64,000 bases of DNA from Nostoc favosum CHAB5714 (GTDB lineage: Bacteria > Cyanobacteriota > Cyanobacteriia > Cyanobacteriales > Nostocaceae): the NCBI RefSeq assembly GCF_020829495.1, contig NZ_JAIVFQ010000027.1, forward strand, positions 18,203 through 82,202, in the 5' to 3' direction. Positions 35,014-43,870 of this stretch are shown one piece after another. Both the position numbers and the translations under genes were made by a program. The first letter of the stretch is position 1. Each line of letters opens with the position of its first letter. Under the pieces are notes generated by a model that was given only the letters and a program-made list of their open reading frames with translations, was not told the DNA's origin and did no database searches.

Positions 35014-36678
35014 CTAATTACCCGGACTTGATATTACGAATATAGATTGCTCTAAATTAATAATGGCTTCAGTTGGTCGATTTGTACTTTGGAAGAGTCC
35101 ACCAATATTACCCAAGGTGAGAGCTTCAACAGAGCGATCGCCCACAGCACGCCAAAGGGGCAGAGCTTGGTTGTAAAAATTGAGTGCTTTTTGCTTTTCT
35201 CTTAAATCGTCGTAGACTCGACCGATGTTATTGAGTGTAGTCGCTTCACCTGAGCGATCGCCCACAGCACGCCAAAGGGGCAGAGCTTGGTTGTAAAAAT
35301 TGAGTGCTTTTTGCTTTTGTCCTAAATCGTCGTAGACTCGACCAATGTTATTGAGTGTAGCCGCTTCACCTGAGCGATCGCCCACAGCACGCGAAAGGGG
35401 CAGAGCTTGGTTGTAAAAATCGAGTGCTTTTTGCTTTTGTCCTAAATAGGAGTAGACTAGACCGATCTCATTGAGTGTAGTCGCAACACCAGAGCGATCG
35501 CCCACAGCACGTTTTAGGGGCAGAGCTTGGTTGTAAAAATCGAGTGCTTTTTGCTTTTGTCCTAAAGCGGAGTAGACTGAACCGATGTTATTGAGTGTAG
35601 TCGCAACACCTGTGCGATCGCCCACAGCACGTTTTAGGGGCAGAGCTTGGTTGTAAAAATCGAGTGCTTTTTGCTTTTCTCCTAAATCAAAGTAGACTCC
35701 ACCGATGTTATTGAGTGTAGCCGCTTCACCTGAGCGATCGCCCACAGCCCGCCTAAGGGGCAGAGCTTGGTTGTAAAAATCGAGTGCTTTTTGCTTTTCT
35801 CCTAAATCGGAGTAGACTGCACCGATGTTATTGAGTGTGCGAGCAACACCTGTGCGATCGCCCACAGCCCGCCTAAGGGGCAGAGCTTGGTTGAAAAAAT
35901 CGAGTGCTTTTTGCTTTTCTCCTAAATCAAAGTAGACTTTACCGATGTTATTGAGTGTAGTCGCAACACCAGAGCGATCGCCCATAGCCCGCCAAAGGGG
36001 CAGAGTTTGGTTGAAAAAATCGAGTGCTTTTTGCTTTTCTCCTAAATCGGAGTAGACTCCACCGATGTCATTGAGTGTAGTCGCAACACCAGAGCGATCG
36101 CCCACAGCCCGCGAAAGGGGCAGAGCTTGGTTGTAAAATTCGAGTGCTTTTTGCTTTTCTCCTAAATCGGAGTAGACTCGACCGATGTTATTGAGTGTAG
36201 TCGCAACACCAGAGCGATCGCCCACAGCCCGCGAAAGGGGCAAAGCTTGGTTGAAAAAATCGAGTGCTTTTTGCTTTTCTCCTAAATCGTCGTAGACTCC
36301 ACCGATGTTATTGAGTGTAGTCGCAACACCTGCCTTGTCGCCCACAGCCCGCGAAAGGGGCAAAGCTTGGTTGTAAAAATCGAGTGCTTTTTGCTTTTCT
36401 CCTAAACGGTCGTAGTTAGACCCAAGCCAAACCAGTGCAGTTCCTTCTAGTTTTTGGTCTTTGAGTTCCTGTGCCATAGTTGGAACTGGCTGTAATATTT
36501 GTATTGCCTGTTGGTGTTCCTGTTGCTGTGTCAGTTTTATCCCTTGCTCAAGCAGTCTTTCTGCTTCTTGCGCTTGCGAATTTTGAGTTTGTCCCCAAGT
36601 GGGTTGAGCCATCAGCATCACTGTTATAGGCGTTAGATAAACGCCCACAGCCAAAAGACTGGTGAGAATTTTTTTCAT
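35014..36678 (-). CDS. Exported tetratricopeptide (kinesin light chain-type TPR) protein
   Basis: A 554-residue protein with a signal peptide (MKKILTSLLAVGVYLTPITV, then cleavage near QPTWGQ) and eleven 40-residue TPR units of the form GEKQKALDFYNQALPL, RAVGDRSGVATTLNNIGGVY. The units are almost identical in DNA, with a 120-bp period. In cyanobacteria such arrays are often followed by a CHAT protease domain; here the protein stops about 20 residues after the last repeat (NRPTEAIINLEQSIF), so a CHAT domain is missing. The stop codon lies inside the target duplication of the adjacent MITE. It is probably a periplasmic protein-interaction scaffold. Confidence 0.82.
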   Translation of the reverse strand: MKKILTSLLAVGVYLTPITVMLMAQPTWGQTQNSQAQEAERLLEQGIKLTQQQEHQQAIQILQPVPTMAQELKDQKLEGTALVWLGSNYDRLGEKQKALDFYNQALPLSRAVGDKAGVATTLNNIGGVYDDLGEKQKALDFFNQALPLSRAVGDRSGVATTLNNIGRVYSDLGEKQKALEFYNQALPLSRAVGDRSGVATTLNDIGGVYSDLGEKQKALDFFNQTLPLWRAMGDRSGVATTLNNIGKVYFDLGEKQKALDFFNQALPLRRAVGDRTGVARTLNNIGAVYSDLGEKQKALDFYNQALPLRRAVGDRSGEAATLNNIGGVYFDLGEKQKALDFYNQALPLKRAVGDRTGVATTLNNIGSVYSALGQKQKALDFYNQALPLKRAVGDRSGVATTLNEIGLVYSYLGQKQKALDFYNQALPLSRAVGDRSGEAATLNNIGRVYDDLGQKQKALNFYNQALPLWRAVGDRSGEATTLNNIGRVYDDLREKQKALNFYNQALPLWRAVGDRSVEALTLGNIGGLFQSTNRPTEAIINLEQSIFVISSPGN

Positions 36679-36730
36679 AGAATAGCGCAGAGGTAGCTGT
36701 TTTCAATTGGGTCTAGAAGCTGTCGTTACC

Positions 36731-36940
36731 AACATCGTGATATTTGTGATGAACATCGTGATATTTGTTATTAATATCGTAATGTTTGTGATGAACATTG
36801 CAATGTTTCTTATTAATATTGTGATGTTTGTGATGAACATTGCAATGTTTCTTATTAATATCGTGATGTTTGTGATGAACATCGTGATATTTGTTATTAA
36901 CATCGCAATGTTCCTTATTAATATTGCGATGTTTGTTATT
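36731..36940. repeat. 21-bp minisatellite, ten units
   Basis: Ten contiguous 21-bp units of the type AACATCGTGATATTTGTGATG, alternating with AATATTGCAATGTTTCTTATT variants. On the plus strand one frame reads NI(V/A)(M/I)F(V/L)(M/I) ten times and stays open from a TTG at 36707; a minus-strand frame is open as well. There is no ribosome-binding site, so it is treated as a non-coding array upstream of the TPR gene. Confidence 0.88.
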
Positions 36941-37020
36941 AACCAGAAGTGTCTGTCGTTAAGAACGTCAAAATGGTTAGGGGTATAGATGTACGCCCCT
37001 AGAGATGAAAGAATTCACGC

Positions 37021-37263
37021 TCAATAAGGTTTTGCCAGAATAGTGACCGTTCGTTGTTGCGAATTGAACTGGATTTCATCTACCACATATTGCCGATTTC
37101 TAGCCACTGACTGAATACCCTGCAACTGTGCTGTGGAAACTACAGGTGGTTTCAGTTTCACCACCGCTTGACCTTGAGTAGAATTTTTTACAGTAAAATT
37201 ATTTATGGGTATACCACTCCAAGTTACAGCCTTACCTGTGGGACGGTCTCCAATACGCTTGGG
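37021..37263 (-). pseudogene. 3' remnant of an unrecognised gene
   Basis: An 80-codon minus-strand frame ending TGA at 37021. It reads TGKAVTWSGIPINNFTVKNS through AQLQGIQSVARNRQYVVDEI to TVTILAKPY and looks like real protein by composition. It has no start codon: toward its 5' side it runs into a CCAATACGCTTGGGTTAAGCC repeat and a stop at 37264. The same repeat occurs at about 34670. It is probably the C-terminus of a gene whose front was lost. No family is recognised. Confidence 0.4.
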
Positions 37264-37388
37264 TTAAGCCCAAAAAATAAAAATGTGTAGGTTGGGTTTC
37301 GCGTTGCTCAACCCAACAATAATCTCGGTGCCGTACTCTCGGCGGTAACACACCCTACATTGTTTACCTCATCTCCCCCATCTCCCGT

Positions 37389-37964
37389 ATGACCCAAGCC
37401 CCAAATCCTAATCAGGAAACCAATATTTTAGGTAAATTCACAAGTGTACTTGGCTTGCTGGGTGCGGCGCTTTTCTTTGCAGGCTGGATTTACCGTTGGT
37501 CATATTTCTACTTTTTTCAGCTAGAAGTCAATACCCTCGATTTACCTGCACAGTCTTTTTTAATAGTTCCCCTGCAAATATTTCTCGGAGATGGCTGGGC
37601 AATATTTAAAACAGCGATCGCTTTTTTTATAGCTGCGATGCCTACGGCGGCAAGCTACGCAATTCAGGCTACATTATGGTTAATTAAAATCATCAGTGAT
37701 ACGGTAGTCTCTGTAAGCCAATTACTACTGAGTCGCATCATCTCTGCTACTCAACGCAAAAGCTCATGGACAGCGAAACAGCTTAAATCTCTGGCTGAAT
37801 TTAGTTCTGGGCAACTGCGCTCAGTTGATTTTCTGCGATCGCTAGTCAATGAGATAGTCATAGTATCCTGGGTATTAATTGTGATATTTTGGTTAGCTCG
37901 TTGGCAAGGCATTGCAGATGCACAACGAGACGCTGGTCAAAAATCCACTTTGCCTGTGGGATAA
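37389..37964 (+). CDS. Hypothetical membrane protein
   Basis: A 191-residue protein with at least three hydrophobic segments: VLGLLGAALFFAGWIYRW (about 17-35), a central pair (IFKTAIAFFIAAMPTAAS and ATLWLIKIISDTVVSVSQLL) and a C-terminal IVIVSWVLIVIFWLARW. It resembles the N-terminal part of larger Nostoc membrane proteins, which usually continue with a soluble domain. Here it ends soon after the last helix (AQRDAGQKSTLPVG), so it may be a C-terminally truncated copy. No function is known. ATG 37389 is the first in frame. Confidence 0.65.
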   Translation: MTQAPNPNQETNILGKFTSVLGLLGAALFFAGWIYRWSYFYFFQLEVNTLDLPAQSFLIVPLQIFLGDGWAIFKTAIAFFIAAMPTAASYAIQATLWLIKIISDTVVSVSQLLLSRIISATQRKSSWTAKQLKSLAEFSSGQLRSVDFLRSLVNEIVIVSWVLIVIFWLARWQGIADAQRDAGQKSTLPVG

Positions 37965-38057
37965 GCGTTTTAGCTTAAGTTGACACCAATGAGCATTGCT
38001 GTGCCCCTACTTGCTTGGTCTATTTACTTGGATACTTATCACCTCTGCGTCAGGCAA

Positions 38058-39464
38058 TCAAGCAATCATCTTCTCTAAAGCAACCTGCAAATCTTTCGTC
38101 AAATCGCTCACACCTTGTCTAGCCGTCAAACGATCGCCCTGACAATTTTTCCAGCGTTCGGTTACTGAAATTGGCTCCCCTACGGTGATTTGTGTCTCTC
38201 GCAAACCTAGCCGAGGTCGCCCTGGAAGTGTTGTATCCTGAATTCTAGAAAGCATATCGAATACAAGCAAAGCTGTTTCCGCAAACCGTTCCGCCGTCGG
38301 TTGTTCCTGAATATAAGTAGCTGTGACTGCAACAAAACTTTCCACTATCCGCATGTGCCGCATCCGCAAGTCTGCTTCTTGAGCAATCCAGTCTGCCAAA
38401 CCGCGTTTAAAGGGTGGTAAAGCATTGATATCTGGCAAATCTTCCCGATATATGTAATTCCAGCCAGCCTCTTCCAAGCGGCGACAGCGATCAATGGAAT
38501 TTCCCTGTGCTTGAACTCCAAAATATTGCTCGGCAACTTGTAAAGCCTTATCCAGTAAGCGATGAAGTCGAGCAATCAACACCTGATTAGAACTAGCAGA
38601 TTCATCAGTTGAGATGGTTTTTGGGATGTCTTGATGATAGAAGCGACGATAAAATTCTTCCATCTCGGTAATCAGATATTCAGCCAACCTACACAGGCGT
38701 TGATAGTAAATCTCTTCGCCCTCACCCTGCTCAATTTCCATTGCAGGCAAGCCACTATCAGCTTCCAACTTACTCAGCAGCCAATCCAGTTTAGACCAAG
38801 GTGGCTCAACGTAGCGATACTGGATAGCGATCGGTACAATAATTACAGTCTCAGTCCGATTAGCTTTTTGCAAGTCTTCTACACACCAGAACCCCATTTG
38901 AGCAACACCAGGTTCCAAGGGGCTAACAATACCACTATGACCATTAGTACCGCCTTCCGGTGCCACTGCGATCGGTAGTTCACCATTAGCAAACAACTCC
39001 CGTGCTGTTTGAATAGCTTGCCGATCTAGTCGTCTACCGCGATGAATCGGCACACCCCCTATCCGTGAAAACAACCAACCTAGCCACTTTCCAGCCCAAA
39101 CCGTCATACCCCGGTCATAGAGAAAATAGCTGTGAACAAGGGATTGCAGTGTAATACCTTTCTGACGAGCAACCTGTGGCACAATGCGGGAAAGCAAATA
39201 CAGCATACACAGGGGATCTTCCACCTCTGGGTGGCGAAATGCCAGCAAAAAGCGAATTTTTCCAGCCTGGAATTGTTGATAAAGTTCAGCTAATACCTCA
39301 ACATTCTTGGCTTCAACACGGACAATACCAGCCGTTAGCCAAGGACGAGTGCGGAACCGTAGTGCGATCGGCAGTAACCACCGAACAATCTGGAGTACCA
39401 GCAGGTTCAACCGTTGAGGAATAAATTTTAGTGGTGGTTGAGTAGACTGAATCGATCTAGGCAA
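38058..39464 (-). CDS. PlsC-type acyltransferase family protein
   Basis: A 468-residue protein with a 1-acylglycerol-3-phosphate acyltransferase-like domain in its first half. The catalytic HX4D motif is seen as FRHPEVEDP (around residue 77), followed by GGVPIHRGRRLDRQAI and the substrate-loop motif VAPEGGTNGHSG. A hydrophobic start (LNLLVLQIVRWLLPIAL) suggests membrane association. The second half (from about residue 250) is an uncharacterised helical region seen in cyanobacterial homologues. It probably transfers an acyl chain in lipid synthesis or remodelling; the acceptor is not known. Confidence 0.75.
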   Translation of the reverse strand: MPRSIQSTQPPLKFIPQRLNLLVLQIVRWLLPIALRFRTRPWLTAGIVRVEAKNVEVLAELYQQFQAGKIRFLLAFRHPEVEDPLCMLYLLSRIVPQVARQKGITLQSLVHSYFLYDRGMTVWAGKWLGWLFSRIGGVPIHRGRRLDRQAIQTARELFANGELPIAVAPEGGTNGHSGIVSPLEPGVAQMGFWCVEDLQKANRTETVIIVPIAIQYRYVEPPWSKLDWLLSKLEADSGLPAMEIEQGEGEEIYYQRLCRLAEYLITEMEEFYRRFYHQDIPKTISTDESASSNQVLIARLHRLLDKALQVAEQYFGVQAQGNSIDRCRRLEEAGWNYIYREDLPDINALPPFKRGLADWIAQEADLRMRHMRIVESFVAVTATYIQEQPTAERFAETALLVFDMLSRIQDTTLPGRPRLGLRETQITVGEPISVTERWKNCQGDRLTARQGVSDLTKDLQVALEKMIA

Positions 39465-39641
39465 GTCGCTCTCCAGATTGTATTTTTAGCGATTGTACAA
39501 CGTGGAGTCTTGGTTTTGCGTCAACCCGCAGCCTGTTGTTGTTAAACATCGTTCAGTTTTACTTCTCCATCCATAGACCCTAAGTATCGAATAAAAGTTA
39601 GTTTGGATGTTTAGGAAAATTTCGGAATAAGTAATATCCAA

Positions 39642-39714
39642 TGGAGGTTAGCGGACTCGAACCGCTGACATCCTGCTTGCAAAGCAGGCGCTCTACCAAC
39701 TGAGCTAAACCCCC
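39642..39714 (-). tRNA. tRNA-Ala (anticodon TGC)
   Basis: A 73-nt tRNA on the minus strand. The acceptor GGGGGTT pairs with AACCTCC (one G-U), discriminator A at 39642, D arm AGCTCAGTTGGTAGAGC, anticodon loop CTTTGCAAG with TGC, and T arm with GTTCGAGTC. CCA is not encoded. Confidence 0.95.
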
Positions 39715-39786
39715 ATAAAGTTAAAATAGTAGGTAAGTTTGATTGTCGAAGTTAATTGTAACTTATATTGTTCCATTACCAAAGGG

Positions 39787-40704
39787 ATGAAGCCAGAAAA
39801 TATCCAAGTTGTTGCAGCACTGTATAAATTTGTCAAGCTCCCAGATTTTGCCGAGAAACAAGAGCCTCTGCTGTCTTACTGCCAAACGCAAGGTGTGAAG
39901 GGAACAATTTTGCTGGCACAAGAAGGCATTAACGGTACAATTGCCGGTTCGCGTCAGGCGATTGATTCTGTTCTCTGGTTTCTGCGTACTGACCCTCGTC
40001 TAGCAGACCTAGAATACAAAGAGTCCTATACCGAAACCCCCCCCTTTGAGCGGATGAAGGTGCGGTTGAAGCCAGAAATTGTTACTTTGGGATTGCCTGA
40101 AATTGACCCAAATGAACAAGTTGGCACTTATGTCAGTCCCCAAGAATGGAATGATTTGATTTGCGATCCAGAAGTAACCGTGATTGACACCCGCAATGAT
40201 TATGAGGTGAATATCGGTACTTTTCAAGGAGCAGAAAATCCGCAAACTGGCTCATTCCGGGAATTCCCCGATTATGTGCTACGCCACCTCGACCCAACTA
40301 AACACAAAAAGGTTGCTCTGTTTTGTACAGGCGGCATTCGCTGTGAAAAAGCCTCATCCTTCATGCTTGCCCAAGGCTTTGCAGAAGTTTATCATCTAAA
40401 GGGCGGCATTCTCAAGTATTTAGAGGAAGTTCCAGCCCAGGAAAGTTTATGGCAAGGGGAATGTTTTGTCTTTGACGAGCGCGTAGCTGTCAGTCATGGG
40501 TTGGAGGAAGGAAGTTGCGAGCGATGCTTCTGTTGTGGATATGCGATTACTGAGTCAGATAAGGTGTCTCCAAAGTATGAACAAGGTATCTCCTGTCCCT
40601 ATTGTTTTGATAGCCTCACCGACGAGAAAAGAGCGCGTCAGCAGCAAAAATGGCGGCACTACCAAACCCAAGTTCTTAATTCCAAAAATCGGGATGTAAG
40701 TTAA
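39787..40704 (+). CDS. trhO: tRNA uridine(34) hydroxylase TrhO (UPF0176 rhodanese)
   Basis: Oxygen-dependent hydroxylation of uridine 34 in tRNA, the first step to 5-methoxyuridine-type modifications. About 305 residues: N-terminal acylphosphatase-like domain ([29 protein letters not shown]), a rhodanese domain with the active-site Cys loop [14 protein letters not shown], and a C-terminal Cys-rich tail ([18 protein letters not shown]). ATG 39787 ([15 protein letters not shown]) is preferred over the in-frame ATG 39739, whose extension is not conserved and would reach near the tRNA. Confidence 0.9.
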   Translation: MKPENIQVVAALYKFVKLPDFAEKQEPLLSYCQTQGVKGTILLAQEGINGTIAGSRQAIDSVLWFLRTDPRLADLEYKESYTETPPFERMKVRLKPEIVTLGLPEIDPNEQVGTYVSPQEWNDLICDPEVTVIDTRNDYEVNIGTFQGAENPQTGSFREFPDYVLRHLDPTKHKKVALFCTGGIRCEKASSFMLAQGFAEVYHLKGGILKYLEEVPAQESLWQGECFVFDERVAVSHGLEEGSCERCFCCGYAITESDKVSPKYEQGISCPYCFDSLTDEKRARQQQKWRHYQTQVLNSKNRDVS

Positions 40705-41115
40705 TCACAAAAGCGAGTTTTAAATGCCATCATTCATGATTCTTCACTCAAGGATAATTCGGAATTTAACAAAGTTTGCGGGTTGAATTCCCCTGCCTAA
40801 GAAGGGCAGTATGTTTTGCGGTGGGTGGGGTTCTTCGGGTTTAATAAGTAATCAAGCGAACATGATATAATATCTGATAATTTATCGATAAAAAACCTTA
40901 AGAGCAACATCTACGCTCTTTAATACTTAAGAATGAAAAATAAGGGTCTTTACTCAAAAAGACTTCCCACAGAGGTATATGTTGGTTCAATCTTCATAGG
41001 AATCTAGCAGTGTAAAGTATGTTTGATAGTTTACACTAAGCAAAGATAACTTGTACATAGACGCAAAGAATACAGAAAGAAACTCTCTGCATTCTGTGCG
41101 TCTCTAGGATTATTT
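40705..41115. other. Intergenic region between trhO and the SagB-like gene
   Basis: About 410 bases between convergent genes. At 40829-40870 is a partial copy of the ATATCATGTCCGC repeat (GGTGGGGTTCTTCGGGTTTA ... GAACATGATATAA). At 41058-41107 an imperfect hairpin, AGACGCAAAGAATACAGA ... TCTGCATTCTGTGCGTCT, lies just past the stop of the SagB-like gene and may terminate it. Confidence 0.6.
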
Positions 41116-42648
41116 TTATCTTGGGCGTCCCAATGTAGTGATATATAGAACAGCTTCATCAGCAGGGATACCCAAAACTTCATTTACTTGGTCATCAAAG
41201 AAACCACCGATACCACTAACGCCTACATTCAGGTGTATGGCTGCTAAATTCAAGCGTTGTCCTAAATGGCCGGCATCCAGATGTAAGTAACGGTAAACGC
41301 GATCGCCATATTGTGCGATCGCAGCTTTCAAATCGGCTGTATGAAACAACACCGCAGCTGCATCCCGCCCTAATTCTTGCCCCAAACAGAGAAAATGTAA
41401 CTCTCGCCGAAAGTTTTTAAAGCGAATTTGGCGTAATTCTTGGGCTTTGGGTGCGTAATAATAACAACCTGCCTCCAATCCTTTGACTCCGCAAACAGCA
41501 ATAAATGTTTCTATTAAATTCAAATCAAAGTAGTCTGGAGAAATATCTAAACTTTGGTCGATGTAATTTTGTGGTTGGTAAGTGAAATCGAGTAAACCTT
41601 TTAATTCATCGAAAGTTAAATCATCACCATTATAAGCGCGGGTAGAGCGTCGCTTATACATAGTAATTTCCAGTTCTGACAGCTTTTGTCCCCAATCTAT
41701 AGGCGCAGTGTTGGTGGGAATTTTCAAACAGAAAGGAAAGTTATATTTATCCTCCAAAGATTTTTCTTGTTTAATAGTTGGTAGATTAAGATTGCCCGTT
41801 ACACCTGATTGGATCTGAGTGTGTCGATGGAAATATGTCAGCAATTCACCATCGGGGATTTTGGGATAACTGGTTTCGGTGGTGGAAGGTAAAGCAGTAC
41901 ATCCCACTGGCAAATTTTGATTGATATCTAACAAGTCTGCCAGAGGTAAGACAGCGATCGCACCTTCTTGTTGCGGATCGATATAAAGCAGATCGTTTAC
42001 CGATTCATCCACAAAACCGCCGATTAAGTGGGGGCGAAAGTCAGTAATCGCACCAGCTAACTCGATATTGCCCAACAGGTGTCCCGTATCTAGAAAAATC
42101 CGCCGATAAGCCCGATCTTCATAGCGCCACGCAGAGCGATAGAAAACCGCAGTCACAATAATTGCTAGTTGGGTATTTTCTAGGGAAGGATGCCAGAAAC
42201 AAGCTGCTTGGAGATTTTGCCAAACATCACTTTCCCAATAATGCATCAGAGAATGAGTTCGACACTGGTAATTATACAGACCTGGTGGCAATAACGCCGT
42301 ACCACGAGAAACCACATACACCTCGGCAGGGTATAATCCGCCTGCACTGGGAGCAGCACGTAAATACACCGCGCTACCCATAGAAGGCATTCTCGCCGTC
42401 AATCCATAGCTGCGAAACAGCAGCCGTGAAAGTCTTTGCCACCATTGAGCATCTGGGTTATTAGCAAATCCCTCTGTTTTTTCTTGGATATAGGGTTTGA
42501 GATCAAAAGTAGAGCCAATTTTGTACTCCTTGAAAGGCACTGGCTGTTTAGCCCAGTCTAACTGCTGACTTTTAGAAGCGAGAGTCTCAGGGTTGTATTT
42601 AGTCCGTTCGTGGTAATGCTGGGCAATTGATTGGTGTAATTCTGGCAT
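41116..42648 (-). CDS. SagB/ThcOx-type nitroreductase family oxidoreductase
   Basis: A 510-residue protein made of two nitroreductase-like halves, as in SagB/ThcOx dehydrogenases that bind FMN. First half: GLTARMPSMGSAVYLRAAPS and GGLYPAEVYVVSRGT, then YRRIFLDTGHLLGNIELA. Second half: YKRRSTRAYNGDDLTFDELK, LEAGCYYYAPKAQELR, YRYLHLDAGHLGQRLNLAAI and the end GIPADEAVLYITTLGRP. Partners of such enzymes often make azol(in)e peptides, but no precursor or cyclodehydratase lies nearby, so the role is open. ATG 42648 (MPELHQSIAQHYHERTKY) is chosen; the frame is open to ATG 42693. Confidence 0.82.
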   Translation of the reverse strand: MPELHQSIAQHYHERTKYNPETLASKSQQLDWAKQPVPFKEYKIGSTFDLKPYIQEKTEGFANNPDAQWWQRLSRLLFRSYGLTARMPSMGSAVYLRAAPSAGGLYPAEVYVVSRGTALLPPGLYNYQCRTHSLMHYWESDVWQNLQAACFWHPSLENTQLAIIVTAVFYRSAWRYEDRAYRRIFLDTGHLLGNIELAGAITDFRPHLIGGFVDESVNDLLYIDPQQEGAIAVLPLADLLDINQNLPVGCTALPSTTETSYPKIPDGELLTYFHRHTQIQSGVTGNLNLPTIKQEKSLEDKYNFPFCLKIPTNTAPIDWGQKLSELEITMYKRRSTRAYNGDDLTFDELKGLLDFTYQPQNYIDQSLDISPDYFDLNLIETFIAVCGVKGLEAGCYYYAPKAQELRQIRFKNFRRELHFLCLGQELGRDAAAVLFHTADLKAAIAQYGDRVYRYLHLDAGHLGQRLNLAAIHLNVGVSGIGGFFDDQVNEVLGIPADEAVLYITTLGRPR

Positions 42649-42940
42649 AGTACTTTTAATATCCTTGGGGCATCCTTTTTTTGATCTTGGCATTCATTAG
42701 CCTCATTGTTTCGTGTCAATTCGTACAATCCTCATAGTCACGAAGTGGTGATTGGTAACAAGTGCATTGGGGAATGGGGCATTGGGTGCTGGGGAGACAG
42801 GCGCTAACACCAAGCGTATTGAACTATAAACCTTTATATTGAAGATTATGTGGCGCTTCGATTCATGGCAAACCGCTTACCTTAATCTGCCACATTCAAC
42901 ACTAACTCTATGCTGATTAATCGCAAGAGGATTGCAGACT

Positions 42941-43171
42941 ATGACCAAGACAGTACAGAAACTTAGGCTTGAACTATCTCAGCTATCTATGCAGGAACGT
43001 GCAGAGCTTGCTTACTTTTTGATCCACTCCTTAGATCAAGATGTTGACGATAACGCAGAATTTGCTTGGGATGTTGAGTTAACGAGAAGGATGGAAGAGA
43101 TTAGTAGTGGGACAGCTTATGGTGAACTGTCAGACAAGGTATTCACTGAACTGCGACAAAAGTACTCGTGA
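42941..43171 (+). CDS. Addiction-module antitoxin (CHP02574/ParD-like)
   Basis: A 76-residue antitoxin: KTVQKLRLELSQLSMQERAE, LAYFLIHSLDQDVDD, and the end RRMEEISSGTAYGELSDKVF with TELRQKYS. This is the pattern of the small addiction-module family that pairs with RelE/ParE toxins. The stop TGA at 43169 overlaps the GTG start of the following toxin frame (43168). Because that toxin is truncated, the antitoxin is now probably orphaned. ATG 42941 is preferred over 42932. Confidence 0.78.
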   Translation: MTKTVQKLRLELSQLSMQERAELAYFLIHSLDQDVDDNAEFAWDVELTRRMEEISSGTAYGELSDKVFTELRQKYS

Positions 43172-43287
43172 AGCAAATCATTATTCACAGTGAAGCTAGA
43201 GCAGAGCTAGATAATTCAGTCGCCTACTACCAGAGGCAAAAGGCTGGCTTGGGGCTAGATTTCTTATCTGAAGTGGAGCATGGCTAA
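43168..43287 (+). pseudogene. ParE/RelE-type toxin, C-terminally truncated
   Basis: From GTG 43168, overlapping the antitoxin stop, the frame reads MKQIIIHSEARAELDNSVAY, YQRQKAGLGLDFLSEVE, then HG and a stop at 43285. The first 37 residues are the start of a ParE toxin (usual length about 95), including the EAxxELxxAxxYY and GLGxxFLxEVE patterns. The remainder is replaced by an M28 peptidase fragment on the other strand, so the toxin is broken. Confidence 0.75.
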
Positions 43288-43608
43288 TTCCAGCAACACC
43301 GCCACACCGGTGGCATTATCATCAGCCGCAGGTGTTCCCGGAACGCCATCATAATGAGCGCCAATTAAAATCGGTGGCAAATCCTTTTTTTGTCGTCTCC
43401 CTTGGGAGGGTAAATTTAATATCAAGTTATTACAAGCTTTACCCCTGACTTCAAAGGTGTGGATTTCCACACTCCCCCATTGGGAGAATTGCTGGCGGAT
43501 GTATTCTTGAACAAAAAAATGTCCAGCCGTTGCCATGTAAGGATCGCGTTCTCGCGCAATCTCAGCTAGGGAAGTTTGTAATCGCTCTGGTGAACTACTC
43601 AGACTTGC
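43264..43608 (-). pseudogene. M28 family peptidase fragment
   Basis: A minus-strand frame open from about 43608 to a stop at 43264. It contains SPERLQTSLAEIARERDPYM, FFVQEYIRQQFSQWG and the zinc-peptidase core LIGAHYDGVPGTPAADDNAT, in which H, D and the DDNA-type residues bind the metals. The C-terminal half is missing (cut at the ParE junction) and the N-terminus ends in an IS200/IS605-type end. About 110 of roughly 300 residues remain, so it is inactive. Confidence 0.72.
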
Positions 43609-43870
43609 CTACGGCTGAAGTCTAAGCTTCCCAATTCATCGGGAATAGCCTCACTCCGTAGTTTTTTTGGTCTTACATTCCCTCCAAGGGCAGGAGTCCT
43701 GGTTCCCAAGACCCAAATCTTTCTCTTGCGACACTTACCTATACAGCTTGGTTTTCGCTTACGGCATTGGTGGTCAAGACAGCCAGTATAATACCCGAAA
43801 AATTGGGGATTCGTCATCCCCCGCTCACAATCCCCATCTAAGGAGTACCTTGAACGCGAACAGCGTCTCG
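43595..43870 (-). mobile_element. IS200/IS605-type right-end remnant
   Basis: The segment next to the peptidase fragment has a hairpin AGACTT-N11-AAGTCT (43601-43623) of the kind found at the 3' end of IS605 elements. Further right are frames resembling the tail and 3' trailer of a tnpB gene (for example TTNAVSENQAV ending near 43730). No intact transposase is present. The boundary is not exact. Confidence 0.45.

Noticed and set aside
35020..36420. CRISPR-like regular repeats
   Set aside because: The 120-bp period is in-frame TPR coding sequence; there are no unique spacers between short palindromic repeats.
36707..36988. 93-codon frame over the 21-bp minisatellite as a membrane protein
   Set aside because: TTG start without a ribosome-binding site; the hydrophobic heptads are a by-product of a 21-bp tandem repeat that is also open on the other strand.
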